From assembly GCF_003600895.1 (NCBI RefSeq), contig NZ_QYRP01000002.1, positions 2,852,001-2,916,000 on the forward strand: a stretch of 64,000 nt of DNA, written 5' to 3'. Positions 47,527-56,670 of this stretch are shown here, piece after piece. A program made the translations under genes and the position numbers. The stretch comes from Nocardioides cavernaquae (GTDB lineage: Bacteria; Actinomycetota; Actinomycetes; Propionibacteriales; Nocardioidaceae). The notes under the pieces were generated by a model, which ran no database searches, was not told the DNA's origin, and was given only the letters and a program-made list of their open reading frames with translations. How positions within the stretch are numbered: position 1 is the first letter of the stretch; each line of letters opens with the position of its first letter.

Positions 47527-48621
47527 GTGCCCACTGGAGCCGCACCCCTGACGGATCGCGTGCGGGAGACCGTCGCGATCGCCTTCGTGGTGCCGTTGCA
47601 GGGTCCGACCGGGATCTACGGTCCGTCGTGCCTCGCCTGTGGCGAGCTCGCGGTCGAGCAGCTCAATGCAGTGGACGGCATCGGGGGACGCCAGGTCGAG
47701 CTGATCGTCGTCGACGGTGGCCGCGCGCCTGAGGTCGTCGCTGCGGAGGTTGGCACGCTCGTCGACAGCGGTCGGGTGGAGGCCGTGGCGGGCTGGCACA
47801 TCTCCGCGGTGCGTCAGGCCATCACCCAGCGCGTCGGCGGCCGAGTGCTCTACGCCTTCGCTGCGATGCACGAGGGCCGCGACGACACGCGCGGCGTCTT
47901 CATGCTCGGCGAGCGTCCGATCAACCAGCTCCTCCCGGCGGCGCACTGGATGCGCGAGGAACTCGGCACCGGCCGCTGGGCGATCGTCGGCAACGACTAC
48001 GTCTTCCCTCGGGTGACCGGCGCGACGGCACGCATCGCGCTCCAGGACAGTGCCTCGTCCATCGTCAGCGAGACCTACGTCCCGCTGGGCACGACTGACT
48101 TCGGCGCCGTCCTGCGAGATCTCGAGGGTGGTGACGTCGATGGCGTGATGATGCTCCTGATGGGGCAGGACGCCGTCCACTTCAACCGCCAGTTCGCACG
48201 TTTCGGGCTCGATGACCGACTCACGCGGCTGAGCCCCGCCGTCGAGGAGAACACCCTCCTCGCTGGCGGCCCCGCTGCCCACAACGGTCTCTACGCGGCG
48301 GCGGCCTACTTCGATGGGCTCGACACCGCGGAGGGCAATGAGCTGGCGAGCGCCTACTACGCGCGGTTCGGGCGCTGGGCGCCTGTGCTCAACGCGGTCG
48401 GGGAGTCCTGCTACGAAGCCATCCTCTTCCTGAGCCGGGTCGGGCAGGTCTCTGGCGGGCTCGACGTCGCCGGAGCCGATGCGCTCCGCAACGGCCACTT
48501 CTACGACAGCCCGAGGGGACTGCTCCGGCTTGATGGCAACCTGCTCAACCAGGACGTCTACCTTGCCGCCGCCAAGGGCATGGAGTTCGAGGTTCAGCAA
48601 CAGATCTCCCGGACGACCTGA
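47527..48621 (+). CDS. UrtA/AmiC-like substrate-binding protein without signal peptide
   Basis: A 364-residue type-1 periplasmic-binding fold of the urea/short-chain-amide branch. Segments VAIAFVVPLQGPTGIYGPSC, VGNDYVFPRVTG, YVPLGTTDFGAVLRDL and SCYEAILFLSRV align in character with UrtA and AmiC. The N-terminus is only about 17 polar residues before the first strand, with no signal peptide or lipobox, so it should stay in the cytoplasm. AmiC-type cytosolic proteins act as amide sensors. It is convergent with the ureD end of the urea operon (28-bp overlap). GTG at 47527 with GGAGG upstream. A sensor role is inference. Confidence 0.8.
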   Translation: MPTGAAPLTDRVRETVAIAFVVPLQGPTGIYGPSCLACGELAVEQLNAVDGIGGRQVELIVVDGGRAPEVVAAEVGTLVDSGRVEAVAGWHISAVRQAITQRVGGRVLYAFAAMHEGRDDTRGVFMLGERPINQLLPAAHWMREELGTGRWAIVGNDYVFPRVTGATARIALQDSASSIVSETYVPLGTTDFGAVLRDLEGGDVDGVMMLLMGQDAVHFNRQFARFGLDDRLTRLSPAVEENTLLAGGPAAHNGLYAAAAYFDGLDTAEGNELASAYYARFGRWAPVLNAVGESCYEAILFLSRVGQVSGGLDVAGADALRNGHFYDSPRGLLRLDGNLLNQDVYLAAAKGMEFEVQQQISRTT

Positions 48622-49355
48622 TCCCACGCCGCGGCATCGTGGGCGGCATGCGCCTCGTGCGCGAGACGCCGCAGCAGCGTGCCTCCGGACTCGAGGTCGA
48701 ACCGGTCTGCGCTCGACGACGCGGGCAGGGCGGCGCAGGCATCCCCGAGCAGCAGGAGTGAGCCGATCACCCGGTGACCACCGAGCAGCGCCGTCATCCG
48801 CACAGCGTCCACGTCGAGCTCCTCCACCAGGAGCGGGACGCCGGACGCATGCTCGACGGTCTGCGTCTGGTGGAGCCGGCCAGCCGCTTCGCCATGGCGC
48901 CCCAGGACGAGCGTCTCGCGCAGGGCGACGCCCGCCCCCGCGTCGAGCACGATCCGCGTGGTGCGGCGTACGTCCGCTCCGGCCGAGACCACGAACGGCT
49001 CGCCACCCCAGAGCAGCGTGGCACCCTCGTCGAGGCGCACCGTGACGTCCCATCGAGCGTGGTCACCGCGCATGTCGTAGGCGACTGTGCCCGCAGCCTC
49101 GTGAAGCTCCAGGACTGCGCCGGTGCCGACGTGCACATCGACCTCGACCGCGTCACCGGCGAGGAGCAGCGCACCCTCGGGCACGAGCGAGATCCGGGCG
49201 ATCCGGTCGTCGGCGCCGAGCAGCATCGGCCGGATCAGCGGACGGTCGGACGGTCCGCTCGCGGCCGTGCGGACGCGCACCCTCCCCCCGGAGCGCTCCA
49301 CGTGGATCGTGGTGCGGCTCGCGGTGGTGGGCGCGACGTCAGTGAGCGTGGACAT
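48594..49355 (-). CDS. ureD: Urease accessory protein UreD
   Basis: Scaffold of the urease activation complex, binding apo-urease with UreF and UreG. The 253-residue protein has [49 protein letters not shown] and [18 protein letters not shown], as in actinobacterial UreD. It is the last gene of the leftward urea operon; its start overlaps the 3' end of ureG by 17 bp. Confidence 0.88.
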   Translation of the reverse strand: MSTLTDVAPTTASRTTIHVERSGGRVRVRTAASGPSDRPLIRPMLLGADDRIARISLVPEGALLLAGDAVEVDVHVGTGAVLELHEAAGTVAYDMRGDHARWDVTVRLDEGATLLWGGEPFVVSAGADVRRTTRIVLDAGAGVALRETLVLGRHGEAAGRLHQTQTVEHASGVPLLVEELDVDAVRMTALLGGHRVIGSLLLLGDACAALPASSSADRFDLESGGTLLRRLAHEAHAAHDAAAWDQVVREICC

Positions 49356-50094
49356 GGTCCCCAGGGGAGTGCGCGTGCGAATGAGCCGCCATCGGCCCCG
49401 GGTCGACCGGGACGAGGGTCCCTTCCCGGTGGTGCGCGAACTGGTGGCGGATCCACGACGTGAGGGCGTCGATCGAGCTGCGGTCGGTGCGTGAGAGCGC
49501 GATGACCGGCCGCCCGTCGCGGGCCGCCTCCGCGTCCGCGACCATCTGGTCGCGGTCGACTCCGACGTAGGGCGCGAGGTCGGTCTTGTTGACGATCAGC
49601 AGGTCGGCCCGCTCGATGCCCGGCCCGCCCTTGCGCGCGACGTCACCACCGCCGGCGATGTCCAGCACGAAGATCTGCACGTCCACCAGGGCGGGGGAGA
49701 AGGTCGCCGTCAGGTTGTCGCCACCGGACTCGATCATCACCACGTCCAGCCCCGCATAGTCGCCCTCGAGCTCCTCGACCGCGATCAGGTTGGCCGTGAT
49801 GTCGTCGCGGATCGCGGTGTGGGGGCAGGCACCGGTCTCGACCGCACGGATCCGGTCGGCGTCGAGCACTCCGGCAGCCCGCAGCAGCCGGGCATCCTCG
49901 TCGGTGTAGATGTCGTTGGTCACGACCGCGAGCGAGAGCGTCTCGGAGAGCTCACGGCAGAGGAGGGCGATCAGGCTGCTCTTGCCGGTGCCGACCGGAC
50001 CGCACACGCCGACGCGCAGCGCCCGGTCCGAGCAGACGATGCCATTGAACGCCAGATCGCTGATGGTGTCGCGCCCGCTGTTGATGTCACGCAC
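49339..50094 (-). CDS. ureG: Urease accessory GTPase UreG
   Basis: SIMIBI-class GTPase that delivers nickel to urease. Of the 251 residues, [13 protein letters not shown] is the P-loop, [14 protein letters not shown] carries the nickel-binding CPH motif, MIESGGDNL and [11 protein letters not shown] (G4) follow. The C-terminus is histidine-rich ([16 protein letters not shown]). In relatives with a His cluster I recall it at the N-terminus, so this placement is unusual. GTG at 50094 is chosen because GGAGG precedes it and the start lies inside the ureF stop (GTGCGTGA, 8-bp overlap); upstream codons in the frame are ureF sequence. Confidence 0.94.
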   Translation of the reverse strand: MRDINSGRDTISDLAFNGIVCSDRALRVGVCGPVGTGKSSLIALLCRELSETLSLAVVTNDIYTDEDARLLRAAGVLDADRIRAVETGACPHTAIRDDITANLIAVEELEGDYAGLDVVMIESGGDNLTATFSPALVDVQIFVLDIAGGGDVARKGGPGIERADLLIVNKTDLAPYVGVDRDQMVADAEAARDGRPVIALSRTDRSSIDALTSWIRHQFAHHREGTLVPVDPGPMAAHSHAHSPGDHVHAH

Positions 50095-50755
50095 TGAACA
50101 ACCTCCGAGTGGTCCGGGCGTGGGCCTCTGCCCACGCCTCGATCTGCGGCGCACCTGCCGCGGGAATGTGGGTGGGGTCGACGAGCCCTGCGACCTCCAG
50201 CGAGAGCGCCTCGACACCGGGCAGAGCGTCGTGCACCCAGCAGGCCACGTCCGCCGGATCCAGCGGCAGGAGCTTCAGCGCCGCAGCCGCGACGGTCTGT
50301 ACGTCGTCGTACCCGACGAGGCGCGCCAGGGAGCGCGGTCCGAGGCCGCAGGTCGCCGCGATGGCGGCCAGCACCACCGCCCGGGACGGCAGCTCCCCGA
50401 GCGCCGTGAAGGCAGGCGCGTCGGGCCACACCCGGCGCGCCAGCCGGAGGAGCGCCTTGCCCTGTGCGCGCGACGTACGCCGCATGGCCGGGCTCGGCGT
50501 GCGCGCCGCCCAGGCCAGCTCCACCGGAGCCACGGCGAGCCCCTGGCGCAGCTGGTGGAGGGCCACGACGGCCGTGGCGGCCTCCACCCGCGTCACCGTC
50601 GAGAGCCGCGCCCGCATGTAGGCAGGGACGTCGCGGAGCCCGTGGCGAACGGCCGGCTCCAGGCCGGCCGACTGCGTGTGCCCGGCCACCGGCAGGCGGG
50701 CGTCGGCCAGGAGCATCATCAGCAGCTCGGAGGACGCGTTCGGGATCGCTTCCAC
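50087..50755 (-). CDS. ureF: Urease accessory protein UreF
   Basis: Helical urease-maturation factor of 222 residues acting with UreD and UreG. The features [25 protein letters not shown] and [22 protein letters not shown] fit the family. It starts 6 bp after the ureC stop codon and overlaps ureG by 8 bp. Confidence 0.9.
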   Translation of the reverse strand: MEAIPNASSELLMMLLADARLPVAGHTQSAGLEPAVRHGLRDVPAYMRARLSTVTRVEAATAVVALHQLRQGLAVAPVELAWAARTPSPAMRRTSRAQGKALLRLARRVWPDAPAFTALGELPSRAVVLAAIAATCGLGPRSLARLVGYDDVQTVAAAALKLLPLDPADVACWVHDALPGVEALSLEVAGLVDPTHIPAAGAPQIEAWAEAHARTTRRLFSA

Positions 50756-50761
50756 GCCGGC

Positions 50762-52468
50762 CTAGAACATCGAGTAGAGCTGGGCGAGCGGCAGCCGCTC
50801 GGCAGGGTTGGGCACGATGCGTTCACCATCGACGGTGATGGCGAAGGTCTCCGGGTCGACCTCGATTCGGGGAAGAGCGTCGTTGTGGATCATGTCCGCC
50901 TTGCCGATGTCCCGCGTGGGGGTGACGCCCACCAGCCGCCTGCGCAGGCCGAGCCGGGACGCGAGGCCGTCCTCCAGCGCGGACGGCGCGACGAACGAGA
51001 CCGAGTGGTCCGCGCCGGCCCCGTCGGCCGGGTCCACGAGCGTGTGCCGCATCAGCTGCGGCTGCGGGGTCGGGATCGACGCGTTCGGGTCTCCCAGCGC
51101 GCCCCACACGAGCATGCCGCCCTTGATCACCACCTGGGGTCGCACGCCGAAGAAGCGGGGGTCCCACAGGACCAGGTCGGCGAGCTTGCCGGGCTCCACG
51201 GAGCCGACCTCGTGCGCGATGCCGTGCGCGATCGCCGGGTTGATCGTGTACTTCGCGACGTAGCGCTTGGCCCTGGTGTTGTCGGCTGCCCCGGAGAGCG
51301 GCCCGAAGCGGTGCTTCATGACGTGCGCGACCTGCCACGTGCGGGTCACCACCTCGCCGATGCGGCCCATCGCCTGCGCGTCGGACGACGTGATGGAGAG
51401 GGCGCCGAGATCGTGGAGGACGTCCTCCGCCGCGATCGTCGTGGCCCGGATCCGGGACTCGGCGAACGCCAGGTCCTCGGGCACACGGGGGTTCAGGTGG
51501 TGGCAGACCATCAGCATGTCGAGGTGCTCGGCGACGGTGTTGACGGTGTGCGGCAGTGTCGGGTTCGTCGAGCCCGGGATCACGTGGGGGAGCGACGCGA
51601 CCTTGAGGATGTCGGGCGCGTGTCCGCCACCTGCACCCTCGGCGTGGAACGCGTGGATGCTGCGCCCGCCGATTGCGTTGACGGTCGACTCGACGTAACC
51701 CGCCTCGTTGAGGCTGTCGGAGTGCAGGGCGACCTGGAGCCCGTGCTCGTCCGCAGCGCGGAGGGAGGCATCGATCGCTGCGGGAGTCGATCCCCAGTCC
51801 TCGTGCACCTTGTACGCCGCGGCGCCGGCAAGCGCCTGCTCGGCGAGGCCCGCAGCGGAGACCGTGTTGCCCTTGCCCATCAGCAGGATGTTGAGCGGGA
51901 GGGAGTCCAGCGCCCGGTGCACTGACTGCAGATGCCAGGCACCGGGCGTGACGGTGGTGGCCTTCGAGCCCTCGGACGGGCCGGTCCCGCCACCGCCGAC
52001 TGTGGTGATGCCGGTCGCGAGTGCCTCGACCAGCTGTGACCGCGAGATGAAGTGCACGTGCACGTCGATCGCGCCGGCCGTGAGGATCTTGCCCTCGCCG
52101 GAGATGACGTCGGTCGACGGACCGATCAGGAGCTGTGGGTGGACGCCGTCGGCGATGTCCGGGTTGCCGGCGCGGCCCAGCGCCACGATCCGGCCGTCGC
52201 GGATCCCGACGTCAGCCCGGACGATGCCGCTGTGGTCGAGCACGATCGCGTTGGTGATCACGGTGTCGAGGGCGCCTTCGGCCCGGGTCGTGGTGCCCTG
52301 CGCCATCGACTCGCGGATCGACTTGCCGCCGCCGAACACGGCCTCCTCGCCGCCGAAGGTGAGGTCCTTCTCGATCTCGATCCACAGGTCGGTGTCCCCG
52401 AGGCGGACCTGGTCGCCGAGGGTCGGTCCGTAGAGCGCGGCGTACTGGGCGCGGCTGATGATCGCCAC
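50762..52468 (-). CDS. ureC: Urease subunit alpha
   Basis: Catalytic subunit hydrolysing urea to ammonia and carbamate at a di-nickel centre. The 568 residues are standard length. Nickel ligands are seen in VHVHF (His137 and His139). The carbamylated lysine is Lys220 in YKVHEDWG. Downstream are [25 protein letters not shown] and the flap [13 protein letters not shown]. The last ligand Asp falls in the [12 protein letters not shown] segment. It starts 2 bp after ureB. Confidence 0.97.
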   Translation of the reverse strand: MAIISRAQYAALYGPTLGDQVRLGDTDLWIEIEKDLTFGGEEAVFGGGKSIRESMAQGTTTRAEGALDTVITNAIVLDHSGIVRADVGIRDGRIVALGRAGNPDIADGVHPQLLIGPSTDVISGEGKILTAGAIDVHVHFISRSQLVEALATGITTVGGGGTGPSEGSKATTVTPGAWHLQSVHRALDSLPLNILLMGKGNTVSAAGLAEQALAGAAAYKVHEDWGSTPAAIDASLRAADEHGLQVALHSDSLNEAGYVESTVNAIGGRSIHAFHAEGAGGGHAPDILKVASLPHVIPGSTNPTLPHTVNTVAEHLDMLMVCHHLNPRVPEDLAFAESRIRATTIAAEDVLHDLGALSITSSDAQAMGRIGEVVTRTWQVAHVMKHRFGPLSGAADNTRAKRYVAKYTINPAIAHGIAHEVGSVEPGKLADLVLWDPRFFGVRPQVVIKGGMLVWGALGDPNASIPTPQPQLMRHTLVDPADGAGADHSVSFVAPSALEDGLASRLGLRRRLVGVTPTRDIGKADMIHNDALPRIEVDPETFAITVDGERIVPNPAERLPLAQLYSMF

Positions 52469-52470
52469 TC

Positions 52471-52800
52471 TCAGGCCTCCTGGCCGGGCTTGATCTGGAT
52501 GCCGGGAACAACGCGGCGTCCCCCGAACGCCACGATGTCCACCTCCCGAGAGGCTCCCGGCTCGAAGCGACGCGACGTGCCCGACGGGATGTCGAGCCGG
52601 AAGCCCTCGGCCAGCGTGCGGTCGAAGTCGAGGGCAGCGTTCACCTCGGCAAGATGGATGTGCGAGCCGATCTGGACGGGCCGGTCGCCCACGTTGAGGA
52701 CGACCAGCGTGCGTCGCTCCTCGGGTGTGCGGTCGGCGTTGATCTCGACAGTGCCGGCGATGGCGCGGATCGCGCCGGGCCCGGAGGTGGTGGTCGCCAT
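52471..52800 (-). CDS. ureB: Urease subunit beta
   Basis: Structural subunit of urease, 109 residues. Typical features are [49 protein letters not shown] and [17 protein letters not shown] at 52800 with GAAGGAGAA upstream. The gamma and beta subunits are separate genes here, as in most bacteria. Confidence 0.96.
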   Translation of the reverse strand: MATTTSGPGAIRAIAGTVEINADRTPEERRTLVVLNVGDRPVQIGSHIHLAEVNAALDFDRTLAEGFRLDIPSGTSRRFEPGASREVDIVAFGGRRVVPGIQIKPGQEA

Positions 52801-52829
52801 GGGTCTTCTCCTTCGAAGCAGGTCTGGAC

Positions 52830-53132
52830 TCAGGCGATCGGCTGGTGCAGCGTGACCAGCTTCCGGCCGTCGGGGAACGTGGCCTCGACCTGGACGTCGC
52901 TGAGCATGTCCGCGACGTCCGGCATGACCTGGTCGCGATGCAGTACGTCGCGCCCCAAGGTCATCAGGTCGCTCACGGACAGGCCCTCGCGGGCCCGCTC
53001 GATGACCCAGGTGCTGAGCAGAGCGACCGTCTCCGGGTAGTTCAGGCGTACGCCGCGCGCCAGGCGGTCACGCGCGACCATGCCAGCGACGGAGAGCAGC
53101 AGCTTCTCGGTGTCCGAGGGAGTGAGATGCAT
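52830..53132 (-). CDS. ureA: Urease subunit gamma
   Basis: Smallest urease subunit, 100 residues, with the family features [34 protein letters not shown] and [26 protein letters not shown]. It follows urtE by 12 bp with GAGGAGGAT as ribosome-binding site, linking urea uptake and hydrolysis in one transcript. Confidence 0.96.
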   Translation of the reverse strand: MHLTPSDTEKLLLSVAGMVARDRLARGVRLNYPETVALLSTWVIERAREGLSVSDLMTLGRDVLHRDQVMPDVADMLSDVQVEATFPDGRKLVTLHQPIA

Positions 53133-53144
53133 GGTTGATCCTCC

Positions 53145-53825
53145 TCAGACGGCCATCGCGGCGCGGACAGCGCCCTCGGCACCTGCGCCACCGGCGCCAC
53201 TCGACGTCACGCGACCGGACTCCAGGACGTAGTACTTGTCGGTCATCCGGAGCGCGAACCCCACGTGCTGCTCGACCAGGAGCACCGACAGGTCGCCGCG
53301 TTGGGACAACCCGACGATCACCTGCTCGATCTCGGCGACCACGTTGGGCTGGATGCCCTCGGTCGGCTCGTCGAGGATCAGCATCCGCGGCTTCGTCAGG
53401 AGTGTCCGGGCAATGGCGAGCTGCTGGCGCTGGCCGCCGGAGAGCAGGCCGGCGCGGCGGGGGAGAAGCCCGGCCAGGGCCGGGAACGTGTCGAGGACCT
53501 CGTCGACCTCGGACTTCACCCTGCTCACCAGCTGGAGGTTCTCCAGCGTGGTCATCTGCGGGAAGCAGAGCTGGCCCTGCGGGACGTAGCCCAGCCCGCG
53601 TCGCACGCGTCCGTTCGGGCGCAGCTTCGTGACGTCCACGCCGTCGAGGAGCACCTGACCCGACTTCACCGGGATCAGGCCCACGGCAACGCGCAGCAGT
53701 GTCGTCTTGCCTGCGCCGTTGTGCCCCATGATGGCGGCTGCACCGCCCTGCGGGATGTCGATCGAGACGTCGTTGAGGACCATCGTCCGGCCGTAGCCAG
53801 CGGTGACATTCCTGAGCTCAAGCAT
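53145..53825 (-). CDS. urtE: Urea ABC transporter ATP-binding protein UrtE
   Basis: ATPase of the urea importer, LivF type. The 226 residues include Walker A MGHNGAGKTTLL, the signature LLSGGQRQQLAI, and Walker B MLILDEPTEGIQP, the last with QPNVVAEIEQVI as found in UrtE. The ATG at 53825 starts inside the urtD stop (ATGCTTGA); a GTG 9 nt upstream is less likely. Confidence 0.94.
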   Translation of the reverse strand: MLELRNVTAGYGRTMVLNDVSIDIPQGGAAAIMGHNGAGKTTLLRVAVGLIPVKSGQVLLDGVDVTKLRPNGRVRRGLGYVPQGQLCFPQMTTLENLQLVSRVKSEVDEVLDTFPALAGLLPRRAGLLSGGQRQQLAIARTLLTKPRMLILDEPTEGIQPNVVAEIEQVIVGLSQRGDLSVLLVEQHVGFALRMTDKYYVLESGRVTSSGAGGAGAEGAVRAAMAV

Positions 53826-54615
53826 TGTCCGCACCTTCCACGATCCCTTCGGTCCCGCCGCCGACCACCGTGCGCCCGAGGTAGACCTCCTGGACCCGCT
53901 CGTTGGCCTGGATGTCGGCCACGGACCCCTCCGCGAGGACCTTGCCCGCGTGCATCACGGTGACCACGTCGGCGTACGTGCGGACGAAGTCCATGTCGTG
54001 CTCGATGACGATGATCGTGCGCTCGGTGCCGATGCGGCGGAGCAGGTCACCGGTCTCCTCGCGCTCCTCGGCACTCATGCCTGCGACGGTCTCGTCGAGG
54101 AACATCACCTTGGCGTCCTGGACCAGCAGCATGCCGATCTCGAGCCACTGCTTCTGGCCGTGCGCGAGGATGCCCGCCGGGCGGTCGCGAAGGGCCGACA
54201 ACCCGATGGTCTCCAGTGCCTCCTCCACGGCCTCCGGCACCCGCCGGCGGGGGAGTGCGAGCCGCCAGGCGCCGCGGTGGATGCCCGCGGCGATGTCGAG
54301 GTTCTGGAGGACCGTGAGCTCGTCGAAGACCGTCGCGGTCTGGAACGTCCGACCGACCCCGGCACGGACGATCCGGTGCGACGGCAACGAGAGCAGGTCC
54401 TTGTTGCGATAGGTGGCCAGGCCGGTGCCCTTCACCAGGCCGGTCAGGGCATCGACCAGCGTGGTCTTGCCTGCGCCGTTGGGCCCGATCAGGAAGTGCA
54501 GCTGGCCCTGGAGCATCGTCAGGTCCACGCCGTCGACGGCCTTGAACCCGTCGAAGTCGACCGTCAGGCCACGCACCTCGAGGTAGTCCAGTCCCTGCTC
54601 GTCCGGGGCGGTCAT
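53818..54615 (-). CDS. urtD: Urea ABC transporter ATP-binding protein UrtD
   Basis: Second ATPase of the urea importer, LivG type, 265 residues. Walker A is IGPNGAGKTTLVDALTG and Walker B is VMFLDETVAGMS. The signature region reads LAHGQKQWLEIGM, where SGGQ is replaced by AHGQ, a feature of the UrtD family. It overlaps urtC (ATGA) and urtE. Confidence 0.94.
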   Translation of the reverse strand: MTAPDEQGLDYLEVRGLTVDFDGFKAVDGVDLTMLQGQLHFLIGPNGAGKTTLVDALTGLVKGTGLATYRNKDLLSLPSHRIVRAGVGRTFQTATVFDELTVLQNLDIAAGIHRGAWRLALPRRRVPEAVEEALETIGLSALRDRPAGILAHGQKQWLEIGMLLVQDAKVMFLDETVAGMSAEEREETGDLLRRIGTERTIIVIEHDMDFVRTYADVVTVMHAGKVLAEGSVADIQANERVQEVYLGRTVVGGGTEGIVEGADNA

Positions 54616-55700
54616 GCCGTCGCCTCCTTCCGGCCGGAGCGGAGCGTGCGGCCGAGGAAGCCGAAGAACCGGGGAACCACCGAGGTGAGGCCGGCGGGGA
54701 TCAGCAGGATGACCACGATGAAGAGCGCCCCCTGGAAGTAGCTCCACTGGTTCGGGAAGGACTCCGACAGGGTGGACTGCCCGTAGCCCACCGCGAGGGC
54801 GCCGAGCGCCGGTCCCAGGAGCGTTGCGCGCCCGCCGAGGGCCACACCTGCGATCAGCAGGATCGAGGCACTTGCGTCGACGTCGGACGGCGAGATGATG
54901 CCGGCGATCGGTGCGAACATCGCACCACCGATGCTCGCCATGATCGCGGCGATCACGAAGGCGATCAGCTTGACGTTCGCGGGGTCGTAGCCAAGGAAGC
55001 GCACCCGCTCCTCGGCGTCGCGCGTCGCGATCAGGAGCTCCCCGAAGCGGCTGCGGTTGAGGTGCCACACGACGACCAGGCACAGGATCAGCAGGGTCGC
55101 GGCGATCGAGTAGATCATCTGCTTGTTGACCGGGTCGTAGAGGTTGTAACCGAAGAACGACGAGAAGCTGTTCAGGCCGTTGAAGCCGCCGGTCTGCTTG
55201 ATCGTGGCGACCAGCAGGGCGGCGAAGGCCACGGCGAGGGCCTGGGTGAGGATCGCGAAGTAGGCGCCCTTCACGCGGCGCTTGAAGATCGCATAACCCA
55301 GGATGCCGGCGACCACGGCAGGAAGCACGATGATCGCGAAGAGGGTGAACGCGCCACTGCGGAACGGCTCCCACCAGAACGGCATCGTCGAGTCGCCGTA
55401 CAGCGTCATGAAGTCGGGGACGTTGCCCGGGCCCGCCGCGTCGAGCTTGAGGTGCATCGCCATCGCGTAGCCGCCCAGGCCGAAGAAGACGCCCTGGCCC
55501 ATCACGAGCATGCCGCCGCGTCCCCAGGCCAGCCCGATGCCGACGGCTGCGATCGCCCAGCAGCAGTACTTGCCGAGGTTGCCGAGGCGGAAGTCGGTCA
55601 GGGTCGCGGGCGCGACGACGAGCAGCAGGACGGCGACGAGGCCGATGGCAGCCAGAGAGCCCCAGGACTTGTAGAGGCGGCTCACGAGTGCGGTGTTCAT
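54612..55700 (-). CDS. urtC: Urea ABC transporter permease UrtC
   Basis: Membrane permease of LivM type, 362 residues with about ten hydrophobic segments. The conserved cytoplasmic loop is RDAEERVRFLGYDPANVKLIAFV, and GRGGMLVMGQGVFFGLGGYAMAMHL lies near the N-terminus. It overlaps both neighbours by 4 bp (ATGA type), indicating tight translational coupling. Confidence 0.94.
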   Translation of the reverse strand: MNTALVSRLYKSWGSLAAIGLVAVLLLVVAPATLTDFRLGNLGKYCCWAIAAVGIGLAWGRGGMLVMGQGVFFGLGGYAMAMHLKLDAAGPGNVPDFMTLYGDSTMPFWWEPFRSGAFTLFAIIVLPAVVAGILGYAIFKRRVKGAYFAILTQALAVAFAALLVATIKQTGGFNGLNSFSSFFGYNLYDPVNKQMIYSIAATLLILCLVVVWHLNRSRFGELLIATRDAEERVRFLGYDPANVKLIAFVIAAIMASIGGAMFAPIAGIISPSDVDASASILLIAGVALGGRATLLGPALGALAVGYGQSTLSESFPNQWSYFQGALFIVVILLIPAGLTSVVPRFFGFLGRTLRSGRKEATA

Positions 55701-56581
55701 GCCAGCCCCCGGGTCCGGACGGTGAAGAGGCCCTGCGGGCGGACCTGCAGGAAGACGACGATCAGGGCGAACGTGACCACCTGGGCCATGCTGCTGTTGA
55801 ACCAGTCCGTGAGGAACGCGGTCAGCAGGCCGACCGCGAGCGCTGCGAGCACCGTGCCCTTCAGCTGGCCGAGTCCACCGGCGACGACCACGAGGAACGC
55901 CGGGATGATGTAGGTCGCGCCGAGCGTCGGGTTGGTGCCGGAGGTCAGCGCGAGCGCCACGCCACCGAGCCCGGCGATGCCGGAGCCCACGAAGAACGTC
56001 AGGCGGTCCGTACGCCGCGTGGAGATACCCATGGTCTCGGCGAGGTCGCGGTTCTGCACGGTGGCGCGGATCTTGCGTCCGAAGGAGGAGTACTTCAGGA
56101 CCGCGGCCAGCCCGCCGAGAGCGGCGAGAGCGATGACGATGGTGAAGATCTTGGCGTACGGCCAGTTGTAGCCCGGGACGGAGATGTAGCCGTCGAGCCA
56201 GTCGGGTGCGGTGACCGGGTCACCCTGCGCACCGAAGACGTCCTTGGCCAGCTGCTGGAGCACCATGCTGACGCCGACGGTGACCAACAGGGTGTCGAGT
56301 GGTCGGTGGTACATCCGCGAGATGACGAGCACCTCGAGCAGGAGGCCGAGAAGGCCGGCGCCGAGGAAGGCGAGGGGGAGGGCCAGCAGGATCGACAGGC
56401 CGGCGCTGGTGACGACTTGCTGGGTCACGTAGGCGATGTATGCCCCGGCCATCAGGAACTCGCCGTGGGCCATGTTGATGACGCCCATCTGGCCGAAGGT
56501 CAGCGCCAGGCCGAGCGCCGCGATGAGCAGGATCGCTCCGGTCGATGCGCCGGTGAGCAGAGGGGTGATGAACGACTCCAT
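55697..56581 (-). CDS. urtB: Urea ABC transporter permease UrtB
   Basis: Membrane permease of LivH type, 294 residues. Features are GLALTFGQMGVINMAHGEFLMAGAY near the N-terminus, the loop IRATVQNRDLAETMGISTRRTDRLTFFVGSGIAGLGGVALAL, and about eight hydrophobic helices. It is separated from urtA by an 89-bp gap containing a strong hairpin. Confidence 0.94.
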   Translation of the reverse strand: MESFITPLLTGASTGAILLIAALGLALTFGQMGVINMAHGEFLMAGAYIAYVTQQVVTSAGLSILLALPLAFLGAGLLGLLLEVLVISRMYHRPLDTLLVTVGVSMVLQQLAKDVFGAQGDPVTAPDWLDGYISVPGYNWPYAKIFTIVIALAALGGLAAVLKYSSFGRKIRATVQNRDLAETMGISTRRTDRLTFFVGSGIAGLGGVALALTSGTNPTLGATYIIPAFLVVVAGGLGQLKGTVLAALAVGLLTAFLTDWFNSSMAQVVTFALIVVFLQVRPQGLFTVRTRGLA

Positions 56582-56610
56582 GCAGGGGTGCTCCTCGAGG
56601 TCGGGAGGGG

Positions 56611-56648
56611 CAGGTGGCCCTGCATCGCAACCGATGCAGGGCCACCTG
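56611..56648 (-). terminator. Long hairpin between urtA and urtB (attenuator or 3' stabiliser)
   Basis: Perfect 17-bp stem (56611-56627 with 56632-56648) around the 4-nt loop CAAC, with no T-tract. It sits 22 nt after the urtA stop and 29 nt before the urtB start. A partial terminator or RNase barrier here would leave more urtA mRNA than downstream mRNA, as expected for an abundant binding protein. Confidence 0.75.
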
Positions 56649-56670
56649 TCGAAGTGACCGGACTAGCGCG

